DNA from: an uncultured archaeon
GTDB taxonomy: Archaea > Nanobdellota > Nanobdellia > Pacearchaeales > GW2011-AR1
Assembly (NCBI GenBank): GCA_902385655.1
Contig: CABMGO010000003.1
Span: forward strand, 48,456-112,455
Length of the DNA stretch: 64,000 bases
Direction: 5' to 3'
Shown: positions 9,451 to 19,346 of the stretch, one piece after another
How positions within the stretch are numbered: the first letter of the stretch is position 1
How the letters are laid out: every line of letters begins with the position of its first letter
The notes under the pieces: model-generated
Told to the model about the DNA's origin: nothing
Seen by the model: only the letters and a program-made list of their open reading frames with translations
The model's database searches: none
Position numbers and translations under genes: made by a program

Positions 9451-9837
9451 TTACTCTTTCAGAATTCTTTCGATTTGTCGCTTTAGTAATTCGTATCTTT
9501 CAACAGTTTTTTGAAACGATAAGACATAGTCCCTTGTAGACGGGAATCCTTTTGTCTTTGGAACTCCCCCAGGAATAGTAGTGTTATCGGGAAATTGAGA
9601 TCGAGTAAAGTCCTTTTCTTTGCCATCAATTAAATTAAAGTAATGTGAAACTTTTTCTCCGCTAGGCAAAACTGCCTCGCACCAAACTATGTCTCCGCCT
9701 AAATAATCCTGAGCCACAATGGAACTAACTGCGCACTGACCATAGGCCGGATTTGAGTCTGACCATTTCTCTGGATCTGAACTTGATTCTTTACACCATG
9801 CTTTTTGTAAAAGACTTTCTAACTTTCCTTCTTCCAT
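9451..9837 (-). CDS. YunG-like protein
   Basis: YGQCAVSSIVAQDYLGGDIVW...SHYFNLIDGKEKDFTRSQF resembles the YunG family. Confidence 0.65.
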   Translation of the reverse strand: MEEGKLESLLQKAWCKESSSDPEKWSDSNPAYGQCAVSSIVAQDYLGGDIVWCEAVLPSGEKVSHYFNLIDGKEKDFTRSQFPDNTTIPGGVPKTKGFPSTRDYVLSFQKTVERYELLKRQIERILKE

Positions 9838-9928
9838 ATGGTTTCTGGAAAGTTATAGTATATAAGAATTTATATGATAAATAAGATCGAGAGTATAAGC
9901 TTATAAACGGTTTTTTATTGAGGTATTT

Positions 9929-11032
9929 ATGGAATATTTTTTTATTTTGGGTAGAAACCCCCAGTTGAGTTACGCAGAATTGCAGTGCTACTTTGAGTCT
10001 CGAGGAATAAAATTTGACGTTATGGCGTTTGAACGTAACTATTTACTTCTTTCTTTTGAAAAGGAGATTAAGGTAGACATTCAGGAATTTGGAGGAGTTG
10101 TTAAAGTTGGGAAAATACTTTACCGAGGGAATGATAATAATTTTGGCAAATTCTTAGAGAATTACATAATGGAAATAGATAAGTTTAGTTTTTGTGTTAC
10201 TGGAAGCAGCGATTCTGAAGAATTAGAAGAAGCTTTGATGGAAAAATTCAAACATGAACGAATTAAAGCACAAGTAAGGCATGGAAGAAATAAAATGCTT
10301 TTGCAAAAGGGAGAGTATGTTCTTATGCCTAATGCTGATGTGGAATTCTTTTTTTACAAAATACAGGCAGAATTATTTTTTGGTAGAGTTGAACAGGACT
10401 ATTCTTATACCGAAGTAAAGGAAAGAGACATGCATAAACCATTTAGAAGAGAATCTTTAGCAATTTCTCCGAGACTTTCTAAGATTTTAGTTAATATTAC
10501 TCAAGTTAAACCAGGGCAACTTTTATTGGATCCTTTTTGTGGTGTTGCGGGAATAATACAAGAGGCATTACTTAAAGGAGTAAATTGTTATGGAATTGAT
10601 AAAGATAAAGACGCAATTGAAAGTGCTAAAAAAAATTTGAAATGGTTGTCCCAGAACTATAAACTAGAAGCGAATTACACTCTTTTGAATGCTGATTCGA
10701 AGAATGCTCCAAACATACGAGTTGATGGAGTTGCGACTGAACCTGCTTTAGGAGAAATTGTCCGAAGAAAATTAAGAGATAATGAAGCTAAAGAGTTTAT
10801 TGAGAGATTTGAAAGAATGATTGTGCCGGTTTTGAAAAGAATTGTGCAAATCAAAAAGCCTGGAGCGAGAATTGCAATAACTCTTCCTTACATTAGAGAA
10901 CATTCTGTGAACATTGCAAAAGTTTGTCAGATGACTGGATTGAAAAAGATTGAAATTCCAGGTGTTGAATCTCCAATAAAAGAAGTTCGAGAAGGACAGT
11001 TTATTGCTAGAGAAATTGTTGTGTTAAGTTAA
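9929..11032 (+). CDS. THUMP-domain tRNA (guanine-N2) methyltransferase, TrmG10/Trm11-like
   Basis: LLLDPFCGVAGIIQEALLKG SAM-binding motif with N-terminal THUMP-like region. Confidence 0.8.
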   Translation: MEYFFILGRNPQLSYAELQCYFESRGIKFDVMAFERNYLLLSFEKEIKVDIQEFGGVVKVGKILYRGNDNNFGKFLENYIMEIDKFSFCVTGSSDSEELEEALMEKFKHERIKAQVRHGRNKMLLQKGEYVLMPNADVEFFFYKIQAELFFGRVEQDYSYTEVKERDMHKPFRRESLAISPRLSKILVNITQVKPGQLLLDPFCGVAGIIQEALLKGVNCYGIDKDKDAIESAKKNLKWLSQNYKLEANYTLLNADSKNAPNIRVDGVATEPALGEIVRRKLRDNEAKEFIERFERMIVPVLKRIVQIKKPGARIAITLPYIREHSVNIAKVCQMTGLKKIEIPGVESPIKEVREGQFIAREIVVLS

Positions 11033-11106
11033 TTTTTTTAATAGATACGCAAAAGGTTTTAGAGAGGGGTTGGTAGAGAATCGCCTTAGAATTCTAGAAA
11101 GTTAAT

Positions 11107-11669
11107 ATGCAAGGAGTATTAGTACAAACAACATTGTTCGGTGAAGAAGACCTAAATAGTATAATCCGATCAAGTATTCTTGGTAAAAACTTAAAAGCTA
11201 TAGGGTCACAACCATTGAAATTTAAAAAATACCTCTTAGTTTTTGTAGTTATGTTTGTAGAGGATATCCTGAAACTTATGGGGATCGACCGGGAATTATG
11301 TTTGAAACAGATTCTCCAATAGTTTACGCTTGCCCGACAGATAGTTTCGAACTTATGCGGGGCGGACGTTGGCTGCCTGGTCATGAAAGGTTCATTTTTC
11401 CTTCAATCGAAGTCATGCTTAGTCAATATCCAACTATTGAAGATTTTAAAGAAGAATTTCAGAAATTTTTCAGATCACTTAACCCAGAGGAAATTTACCC
11501 GGAGAATACACTCGAATTTGCAGAGGTACACCATCAAAGCGATTATTGTGTTAGTAGGTACATTCCCTGGAATCCTGGCTGTAATGAAGTAACTTTCCCT
11601 AAACCTACTAAAATTAAAAATTGTAAACTTTTTTATTCAAAAGAAGATTTAAAAGAATTTTATCTCTAA
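11107..11669 (+). pseudogene. hypothetical protein apparently split by a -1 frameshift near AAATTTAAAAAATAC (11218-11232)
   Basis: 11107 frame reads MQGVLVQTTLFGEEDLNSIIRSSILGKNLKAIGSQPLKFKK; the -1 frame continues IPLSFCSYVCRGYPETYGDRPGIMFETDSPIVYACPTDSFEL... to 11669. Confidence 0.55.
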
Positions 11670-11671
11670 AA

Positions 11672-13954
11672 CTAATCTAAACTTTTTTGATTTTGTTTAG
11701 GCTTTTCTTCAAGTTCTTTTACAAACTGTGAAATCTCTAGAGCAGCGTCTGCATTAACAGAAAGGGAATCTATTCCTTGACCAACTAAAAATTCTACCAT
11801 TTCTTTTCTTGAAGCTGCCTGACCACAAATAGAGGTTTCTACTTTTGCTGCTTTACACTCCCTGATAACTCTGGAAAGTTGTTTTAAGACAGCTGGATCC
11901 ATTTCATTGTAAAGATACTGTACTTCTTCATTTCCTCTGTCAATTGCAAGAGTATATTGTGTAAGATCATTTGTTCCGAAAGAGATAAAGTTTATTCCTT
12001 GTTTGCAGATTTCTTTGATTATCATCGCTGCTGCAGGTGTTTCAATCATAACCCCCCATTTAATATTTGGATGTCCAATCACTTGCATTTCTTCTAGAAC
12101 TTGTTTTGCTGCTTTCACTTCTTCAAGAGTTATTATTTGGGGGAACATTATACCAAACTTGTGTCCTTTGTCCGCTAAGTCTTTCATTGCTGAAAGCTCT
12201 GCTCTGAAAATCTTTTGATGTTTCAAACTGAATCTTATTCCGTGGAAACCGAGCATAGGATTTCTTTCAATTTGTTTTGGAGCTCCTTCAAGATTTGAGT
12301 ATTCATCAGTTCGGATGTCTGAAGTTCTTACCCAAATTTCTTTTCCAATAAATGAATAGGAAATCTTTTCCAAACCTGTCCGAATTATTTTTTGGTATTC
12401 ATCAATTTTCTCGTTGTCTTCATAGTAAAGAGGATGTTTTGCTTCTGAAGCGATTATTCCTTCAAGTCTGACAAGACCGACGCCAGCTGCTTGAGTTTTT
12501 GCCGCTCTTTCTGCAAATTCTGGAAGATCAACTAAGACTTTTATTTTTGTTTTTGTAGGAACTACTGGCAAAACTTCAACTTTCTTTCCTTGAGCTTTAC
12601 CTAAGAAAACTTTCCCATTGTAACCATCGACAGTTATTTCTTGCCCATCTTCTAAAATTGAAGTTGCATTTTCTGTTCCTACTACTGCTGGAATTCCCAT
12701 CTCTCTAGAAACAATTGCTGCATGAGCAGTTATTCCGCCCTCGTCTGTAACTATCGCCGAAGCTTTTTGCATTGAAACAACCATATCAGGATTTGTCATT
12801 TGAGTTACAAGAACATCACCCTGCTTTATTTTGTATAAGTCTCCCATACTTCTAATTATTTTGACGACGCCAGATGCAACTCCAGGAGAAGCGCCAAGAC
12901 CTTTTGTGAGAAGTTTACCTTCTAATTCTTCAGACTCTTTTTTCTTTTCTAAAGTTGTAATTGCTCTTGTCTGAACAATGAAAATTTCTCCGTTTTCAAT
13001 TGCAAATTCAATATCTTGAGGTTTGCCATAATGTTTTTCCAACTTAAGCGCATAATCTGCCAATTCCAATACTTCAGAAGTTTTGAGAACTTTTTGTTTT
13101 GATTTTTCCTCGTTTAAATTAACTGTTTTTGTGATGCCTGAAGAATCCCTAACGATTGCAATTTTTTTATCTGAAACTTTTTCTGAAACTAATTCTAATT
13201 CTCTTGAAACAATGTAGCTGTCAGGTTTTATTCTTCCAGAAACAATTCCTTCTCCCTGTCCGAAAACAGCCTCGATAAGAACATTTTCTGTTTTTACTGG
13301 ATCTACTGAAAAGATAACTCCGGATTTTTCAGAGCTGATCATTTTCTGGACAACAGCACAGATGCCCACATGTGCTTCAAATCCTTTTTTCAATCTGTAA
13401 TAAATTGCTCTGGCTGTAAAAGTCGATGCAAAAACTTTTTTTACATTAAGTATAACTTCGTCATTTCCTTTAACATTAATGAAAGAATCTTGTTGACCTG
13501 CGAAACTCGCATCCGATAAATCTTCTGCTGTTGCTGATGAACGGACGGCGACGAAAATTGGCTCTCTTGCGGTTCTCATTATTGCAAGTGCGTCTGGAGC
13601 TCCTTTTATTTGCCCCAAGTCGACATTAAAATGATCGTAGGCCTCGATAATTTCTTCTCTCATGTCTTTTGGCATTTCAGTATTAATAATTAGTTCTCTA
13701 ATCTCCGAAGCTTTTTGTGTAAGAAGTTCTGTGTTTTCTACGTCAGTTATTTTTCTTAGAATTTCATCTATTTGTTCTCTTAATCTTGTGGACTCAATAA
13801 AATAATGATATGCTTCGGTTGTAACGCAAAATGCAGGGGGCACGGGAAATTTTGAATTGTACATTTCTCCGAGATTTGCACCCTTGCCACCAACAAGTTT
13901 TACATCATCTTTAGAAAGTTCTGACAGCCAAGCTATCAATCTCTTTTTTTCCAT
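11672..13954 (-). CDS. ppsA: phosphoenolpyruvate synthase
   Basis: 760 aa; KDDVKLVGGKGANLGEMYN, GGITAHAAIVSREMGIPAVVGT, FGTNDLTQ. Confidence 0.95.
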   Translation of the reverse strand: MEKKRLIAWLSELSKDDVKLVGGKGANLGEMYNSKFPVPPAFCVTTEAYHYFIESTRLREQIDEILRKITDVENTELLTQKASEIRELIINTEMPKDMREEIIEAYDHFNVDLGQIKGAPDALAIMRTAREPIFVAVRSSATAEDLSDASFAGQQDSFINVKGNDEVILNVKKVFASTFTARAIYYRLKKGFEAHVGICAVVQKMISSEKSGVIFSVDPVKTENVLIEAVFGQGEGIVSGRIKPDSYIVSRELELVSEKVSDKKIAIVRDSSGITKTVNLNEEKSKQKVLKTSEVLELADYALKLEKHYGKPQDIEFAIENGEIFIVQTRAITTLEKKKESEELEGKLLTKGLGASPGVASGVVKIIRSMGDLYKIKQGDVLVTQMTNPDMVVSMQKASAIVTDEGGITAHAAIVSREMGIPAVVGTENATSILEDGQEITVDGYNGKVFLGKAQGKKVEVLPVVPTKTKIKVLVDLPEFAERAAKTQAAGVGLVRLEGIIASEAKHPLYYEDNEKIDEYQKIIRTGLEKISYSFIGKEIWVRTSDIRTDEYSNLEGAPKQIERNPMLGFHGIRFSLKHQKIFRAELSAMKDLADKGHKFGIMFPQIITLEEVKAAKQVLEEMQVIGHPNIKWGVMIETPAAAMIIKEICKQGINFISFGTNDLTQYTLAIDRGNEEVQYLYNEMDPAVLKQLSRVIRECKAAKVETSICGQAASRKEMVEFLVGQGIDSLSVNADAALEISQFVKELEEKPKQNQKSLD

Positions 13955-13996
13955 AATTCGAAAAAGGATTGAGATTATATAAAGGTTGTGGGAAAA

Positions 13997-15010
13997 TTAT
14001 TCCTTAGACTCTTTTAAAAGATCTTCGTAGATTGCTTTTGGCATTGTTGTTAAAATATACTGTTCGAAAAGAGGCAGAACTTCGTAATCTTCAATGTATC
14101 CTTCAAATAAATTTCTTATGAATGTAAGTTCTTCATTAACTTCCTCTAAATTTTTAGCAAGAATCTGGAATCTTATTTGATGATCCATCGTTTTGTCAAT
14201 GTAATGAATTCGAGTTCGGTTATGTAACTCAGATTTTATTTTTTTATCAAACTCTTCAGTTACTTTATTGAATTTAAAAATTACCATGAACCACTGAAAG
14301 TTTAATTTCCTATAATCTAAATCTGCAGAATATTTTTTGAGTATACCTTTTCTTTTCATCCTTTTTAATCTGTAGGAGACTGCTTCTGGAGTGATTGATT
14401 GATTTTTCTTAGATAATAATTCTGCTAACTCAACTACATTTAATCTTGCATTTTCCGATAAGAAATTAAGCATTTCTACATCTGTTTTGTCTAATTTGGT
14501 TTCTTTATCAAATGGTTGAATGTCGTGCTTTTTTGAATTTTTTATAAGTTCTGGAAAGAATGGAGGAGTGTCTTTTATTATTGAGTCTACCACGAAGATT
14601 TTTGTTCCTAAGATATCTTCTTCAAAATTGGAATATAGTTCTTTGAGTTTTATATCTAAGTCTCTGAGATCTTTTGCGCTCATAACAAAAAATAAATCGT
14701 ACGGCCAACCAATTGTGACTAACCATTTTATATTTGGATTTTGCTTTATGATGTTTATAATTTTATTTTGTTTTTCTAAAGTAAAATTTCTTAGTTTTAG
14801 ATAAATGTGAAAATTGTTGTAACCTAGTTGAAAAGTATTTATCCAAGAAATATATTTTCGGATTATTCCTTCTTTCTCAAGTCGTTTTATTCTGTAGTTC
14901 ACAGCAGCACGACTAAGTTCTACTTCTTTTGCAATCCGAGTATCAGATTCTCGGGCATTCAGGCTCAAAAAGTGAATTATTTTTTTATCTTTTACATCTA
15001 ATTCTGCCAT
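13997..15010 (-). CDS. Lrp/AsnC-like regulator with two wHTH-RAM units
   Basis: Two AsnC-type HTH segments (DKKIIHFLSLNARESDTRIAKEV; DVEMLNFLSENARLNVVELAELL). Confidence 0.85.
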   Translation of the reverse strand: MAELDVKDKKIIHFLSLNARESDTRIAKEVELSRAAVNYRIKRLEKEGIIRKYISWINTFQLGYNNFHIYLKLRNFTLEKQNKIINIIKQNPNIKWLVTIGWPYDLFFVMSAKDLRDLDIKLKELYSNFEEDILGTKIFVVDSIIKDTPPFFPELIKNSKKHDIQPFDKETKLDKTDVEMLNFLSENARLNVVELAELLSKKNQSITPEAVSYRLKRMKRKGILKKYSADLDYRKLNFQWFMVIFKFNKVTEEFDKKIKSELHNRTRIHYIDKTMDHQIRFQILAKNLEEVNEELTFIRNLFEGYIEDYEVLPLFEQYILTTMPKAIYEDLLKESKE

Positions 15011-15116
15011 TATTCAACATAAACTAAATAATTCTTTATAAATTTTTTGTTTTTGCTAAAAATTTGGTCTAAACTTCTAATAACACAAAAGAAGTGTATA
15101 TTTCAAGGTAAACAAA

Positions 15117-15866
15117 ATGGAAACAAAAAATTACATTGAGTGGATTGGAACAGGAGCTGGTTTGAATCCAGTTCTTGGCAATACTTCATTCTTAGTTAGC
15201 AATGGAGAAAGAAACCTTTTGGTTGATTGCGGTTTCACAGTAACTCTTGAACTCATTAAGAAAGGAAAGTTGAAAGACATAACTGATGTTCTAATAACTC
15301 ACCAGCATGCAGACCATATCGGAGGTTTGGAAGGATTGGCTTTCATGGACTTTTTTGCATATAAGAAAAGAGGAGAAGCAAGACCAAACATGTACTTGGG
15401 ATCTGAACAATTTGCTGATGATTTGTGGAATAATTCCTTGAGGGGCGGTCTTGAAAAAATACAAACAGATGAAAATGAACCCGTTAATGCAATTTTGGAA
15501 ACCTACTTCAAAGTTCATACTGGAAAAACAGTTTCTGTTGATGGATTGCCAGAAGTACAAATGTTTTCTGCGCCGCACGTCGTTGGAATGGAAAATTATG
15601 GATTGAGAATTGGAAAAGATGTTTATTATTCTGGAGACAGTTTAAACTTGCCACCAGCAGATGCTAAACTGATTTTCCAAGACTGCCAGTTTTATGAATC
15701 TAAATCTGATGTTCACGTATCTTATGCCAAGTTAAAGAGAGAATTGCCTGCAGAAGTACGTGCAAAAACTTATCTTGTACACCTCGGGGGCGGCTGGGAT
15801 AAAATTGATCCAAAAGCCGATGGATTTGCAGGATTTGTTAAACCCGGAGATAAATTTGAAATTTAG
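15117..15866 (+). CDS. metallo-beta-lactamase-fold hydrolase
   Basis: LITHQHADHIGGLEG motif. Confidence 0.88.
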   Translation: METKNYIEWIGTGAGLNPVLGNTSFLVSNGERNLLVDCGFTVTLELIKKGKLKDITDVLITHQHADHIGGLEGLAFMDFFAYKKRGEARPNMYLGSEQFADDLWNNSLRGGLEKIQTDENEPVNAILETYFKVHTGKTVSVDGLPEVQMFSAPHVVGMENYGLRIGKDVYYSGDSLNLPPADAKLIFQDCQFYESKSDVHVSYAKLKRELPAEVRAKTYLVHLGGGWDKIDPKADGFAGFVKPGDKFEI

Positions 15867-16195
15867 GGTTTCTCTCTTTTGTATTCTATCTGAAATAAGT
15901 TTCCGGTAAATTGTCCCAAATCCATGTAATGAAGAGTTCTCTGGTGAGGTTTTCTGAATCTGTCAAAATATTCAAAAGTAACAAATAAAGAATGATCTGC
16001 AAAGAACACTCTTCGGATTGTTTCCATTGAAAGTTGTGCTAGGAAGACTTCTGCTTTATATCTCTCTGCATCGGATTTTGAGAATACAGCGGTCTTTAGC
16101 AATTTGTCCATGTCTAAAAAAATATCTTCGGGCAAAACATCTCTAAGAGAAGGCATAACTTCTATATCTTCAAGCGATTTTATTGGTTCTGGCAT
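15863..16195 (-). CDS. conserved hypothetical protein
   Basis: 110 aa ORF abutting metG. Confidence 0.65.
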   Translation of the reverse strand: MPEPIKSLEDIEVMPSLRDVLPEDIFLDMDKLLKTAVFSKSDAERYKAEVFLAQLSMETIRRVFFADHSLFVTFEYFDRFRKPHQRTLHYMDLGQFTGNLFQIEYKREKP

Positions 16196-18108
16196 TAGCC
16201 TACAGTGCTTCCGACTTCTATATCTGCAGAGGGTGAAATTAGGATTACCTTTGTGTGCTCTTCATTTGATGCCGCTAAAAGCATTCCCTGACTTTCTAAG
16301 CCTTTCATTTTTCTGGGCTCGAGATTTGTTATAACAATAATTAATTTATCTTTTAGTTCTTCTTTCTTGTAATACTGTTTTATCCCTGCAAGAATTGTTT
16401 TTGTTCCAAGTGTTTTACCTAAATCAACTGAGAGATTATAAAGCTTGTCTGCTCCGTCTATGTCAGCCACAGATTTTATCTTTCCAACTCTTAAATCGAG
16501 CTTTGCAAAATCGTCGTACTTAATCATTTCAGCCATGCTAACTATTCCAGGAATTGCAGGTTTATTAATTTTTGTTTCTATTTTCTTCTTAGGAACTTTT
16601 AGTTCAGTTTGCTTAGTAATTTCAATCTTTTGGAAGAGTATAGGTGCTTTGATAATTTTTGAAACTTTTAATGGTTCTTCTATTTGATCTATGTTTAAAT
16701 CAAAAGAAAAAATCTTCGAGATTTTTTCAGCAGTTTCTGGAATTATTGGAGAAATTAAAATTGTGAATGCTTTGATTGAATCTGCTAGTTCATAAAGGAC
16801 TTTCTTATTTTCTGTTTCCCAAGGTTTATTTGTCTGAACATATTCATTACAAATGTCTATGAAAGCAAAAATTTCATTTAGTGCTTTATCAAACTCGTAG
16901 TTATCATAATGAGATTTTATTTTTTTAATAGCTAATTTTGGAAGTAATGAATTACTCGTTTTTTCCAGACCATATCTTTCTGCCAAAGCTGAAACCCTTG
17001 AAACTAAATTCCCGAGTTTATTTGCCAGTTCATTGTTGTGTCTTTCTATTAGAGCTGTTTCTGAAAAATCTCCATCCTGACCGAAGGCAGTATTCCTAAA
17101 TAGAAAATATCTAGCTGAGTCTACTCCAGCTATTCCAACAAGTTTATCGATTTTTACAACATTTCCTAAAGACTTTGACATTTTGTCTCCGTTGACTGTC
17201 CACCAACCGTGAGCGAATACAGATTTTGGTAAGTCCAAGCCTACGGACATCAAAAATGCCGGCCAGTAAACAACATGGAACCAAAGAATATCTTTTCCAA
17301 TTAAATGAATATTTGCAGGCCAGAATTCTTCTTTACCTTTTATTTGGGTTCCAGAGTAGTAGTTAAAGAGTGCATCAAACCAAACATAGCACACGTGCTT
17401 TTTATCGAATGGCAGCGGAATTCCCCAATCAAAGCTTGTTCTGGAAATACTTAAGTCTGGTAGCCCTGCTTTTACTGAAGCAATTACATAATTTGCTCTT
17501 TCTTTTGGTAAAATAAATTCAGGATGTTCTTTGTAAAGCTTTAGAAGTTTATCTTTGTATTTTGAAAGCTTGAAGAAATAAGATTTTTCTTTTAGTTTTT
17601 CCACAGGTTTTTTGTGAATTGGGCAGCAACCATCTACTAAATCTTTTTCTGTGTAATAAGCTTCACAACCTACACAATATAGTCCTTCATATTCTCCAAG
17701 ATAAATATCTCCGTTGTCAAAGGATTTTTGTAGCATTTCCTGAACTACTTGCTCATGTTGTTTATCTGTCGTTCTAATAAAATGATCGTACTTTGCATTT
17801 ATTCTTTCCCAGTCTTTTTTGAATTCTGGAATTAGAGCATCAATAAATTCTTTTGGTTTCTTCCCTACCTTTTCTGCAGTTTCCTGTAACTTTTTTCCAT
17901 GCTCATCAGTCCCAGTTAGAAAATAAACTTTTTTTCCTAGAAGTTTATTCCACCTTGCTAAAATATCTGCTGCAATAGTGGTGTATGCATGACCTATATG
18001 GGGAACATCATTTGGATAATAAATAGGAGTTGTAACATAAAAAGTATTTGCAAAACTGGGAGAAACTTTCGATTTTTTTGCTGGTTTTTTTGAGGTTGTT
18101 TTTGCCAT
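16195..18108 (-). CDS. metG: methionine--tRNA ligase with C-terminal tRNA-binding domain
   Basis: TPIYYPNDVPHIGHAYTTIAADILARW, KMSKSLGN; start placed at MAKTTSKKP. Confidence 0.95.
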   Translation of the reverse strand: MAKTTSKKPAKKSKVSPSFANTFYVTTPIYYPNDVPHIGHAYTTIAADILARWNKLLGKKVYFLTGTDEHGKKLQETAEKVGKKPKEFIDALIPEFKKDWERINAKYDHFIRTTDKQHEQVVQEMLQKSFDNGDIYLGEYEGLYCVGCEAYYTEKDLVDGCCPIHKKPVEKLKEKSYFFKLSKYKDKLLKLYKEHPEFILPKERANYVIASVKAGLPDLSISRTSFDWGIPLPFDKKHVCYVWFDALFNYYSGTQIKGKEEFWPANIHLIGKDILWFHVVYWPAFLMSVGLDLPKSVFAHGWWTVNGDKMSKSLGNVVKIDKLVGIAGVDSARYFLFRNTAFGQDGDFSETALIERHNNELANKLGNLVSRVSALAERYGLEKTSNSLLPKLAIKKIKSHYDNYEFDKALNEIFAFIDICNEYVQTNKPWETENKKVLYELADSIKAFTILISPIIPETAEKISKIFSFDLNIDQIEEPLKVSKIIKAPILFQKIEITKQTELKVPKKKIETKINKPAIPGIVSMAEMIKYDDFAKLDLRVGKIKSVADIDGADKLYNLSVDLGKTLGTKTILAGIKQYYKKEELKDKLIIVITNLEPRKMKGLESQGMLLAASNEEHTKVILISPSADIEVGSTVG

Positions 18109-18142
18109 AAATAGATTCATGAAAAGAGGTATAAAAGTCTTA

Positions 18143-19036
18143 TTATTTGAATATTTCTTGAATGTATAATACTGCAACACCTAATATTATTGATAGAATA
18201 TAAAAAATCTTAGTTCTTATTCCATCATGGTGACTTATTTTTTTTAATTTTCTTTCTGCAATCTTTTCATAGAATAGAACTATCATTGGCTGTATCGATG
18301 CAATTGCCGAAACCACTGTCGCAGATAAATTTGTCAGTGCTAAGAAAAGAGTAAATGTTGCGATCAAAGTAAAAAGTTCTGAGGCAATTCCCCATTTTAC
18401 ATTTTTTAATTCTGAAATGAAATCAACCCTGACTTTTTTAAAGGCTAAACCGGCAAAAATTACTAAGCTTGAGATTAAAGTTATGAGGCCCAATCCATTT
18501 AAGAGAGGAAGCTCAGAAGTAGTCAGCTTAGCAGAAAATTCGTAAAGGGCAATTAGTAAGATATTGACTGCAATAATTAGAAAACCGGTAAAAGATTTTG
18601 AGGCTGAAGTTTTGTAAGATAATTTTACAACGCCAAATATAATTAACGCCAAACCTAAATACCCAATAAGAGCCAGTCTTTCACCGAGTATAAAAAAAGA
18701 CAAAATTGCGACGATAACTGGGTAAAAATAAACTATACCGGAAAGATTTGATGCATCTTCATGTTTGATAAGGAAAAAATAAGAATAATATTGTGCTCCT
18801 ACGAATATTCCTCCAAGAAGAGGTATAATCATCGCATTCAAAGAAATATTTGACCAGTTAGAGAATAAAATCATAACCAATCCCATAAAAAATAGAGGTA
18901 TGAAAGAAATTGCAGACATTCCTAGAGGTTTTTTTACTCTGTACGAAACGATGTACTTGTCAAAAATGTTTGTGAAAGCATAAGCAAAAGGACAAATTAT
19001 TACAAATATTAATGAAATTATCAACCCTATTTCCAT
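18143..19036 (-). CDS. EamA/DMT family transporter
   Basis: About 10 TM segments, two EamA-like halves. Confidence 0.75.
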   Translation of the reverse strand: MEIGLIISLIFVIICPFAYAFTNIFDKYIVSYRVKKPLGMSAISFIPLFFMGLVMILFSNWSNISLNAMIIPLLGGIFVGAQYYSYFFLIKHEDASNLSGIVYFYPVIVAILSFFILGERLALIGYLGLALIIFGVVKLSYKTSASKSFTGFLIIAVNILLIALYEFSAKLTTSELPLLNGLGLITLISSLVIFAGLAFKKVRVDFISELKNVKWGIASELFTLIATFTLFLALTNLSATVVSAIASIQPMIVLFYEKIAERKLKKISHHDGIRTKIFYILSIILGVAVLYIQEIFK

Positions 19037-19088
19037 AATTAGTTTAGTAAAATAAACTATAAAAACCTGTATGGTTCTTTGAATTTAT

Positions 19089-19159
19089 GCGCGGTTAGTA
19101 TATCGGTAGTATGGAGCCTTCCCAAGGCTCAGAGGCGGGTTCAATTCCCGCACCGCGCA
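19089..19159 (+). tRNA. tRNA-Gly (CCC)
   Basis: Acceptor GCGCGGT/ACCGCGC, anticodon arm GAGCC TTCCCAA GGCTC, T-arm GCGGG TTCAATT CCCGC. Confidence 0.93.
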
Positions 19160-19166
19160 TTTACAT

Positions 19167-19317
19167 GAAGACATCCATGATCTAGAGTCTTCTTGTAGAA
19201 TTTTACACCTGTCCTGCATTTTCTCCAGGTTCAGGTGTCCTCCTCTGCAGGATACACTTGTCCTGCATATTATCTTTCTACGCTTTCCATTTTCAAGTGT
19301 CCTCCTCTGCAGGAGGA
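19167..19317 (+). repeat. Family-1 structured repeats, two units plus a leading hairpin
   Basis: Stems ACACCTG/CAGGTGT (19205-19211/19232-19238), ACACTTG/CAAGTGT (19254-19260/19294-19300), TCCTCC/GGAGGA (19300-19317). Confidence 0.7.
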
Positions 19318-19346
19318 AAAAATAAAAAAAATTCTTCGTTATGAAG

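Noticed and set aside
11041-11106. tRNA-Leu-like 5' half (GGTTGGTAGAG...CTTAGAA)
   Set aside because: No acceptor or T-arm and the anticodon stem does not pair; treated as a leader motif instead
11218-11232. Programmed -1 frameshift site
   Set aside because: AAATTTAAAAAATAC is A/T slippery, but slipping would not leave a canonical X XXY YYZ heptamer and the 6-A run makes an indel error or mutation simpler
11094-11384. Minus-strand ORF 96 aa
   Set aside because: Antisense to the split plus-strand gene, with no independent support
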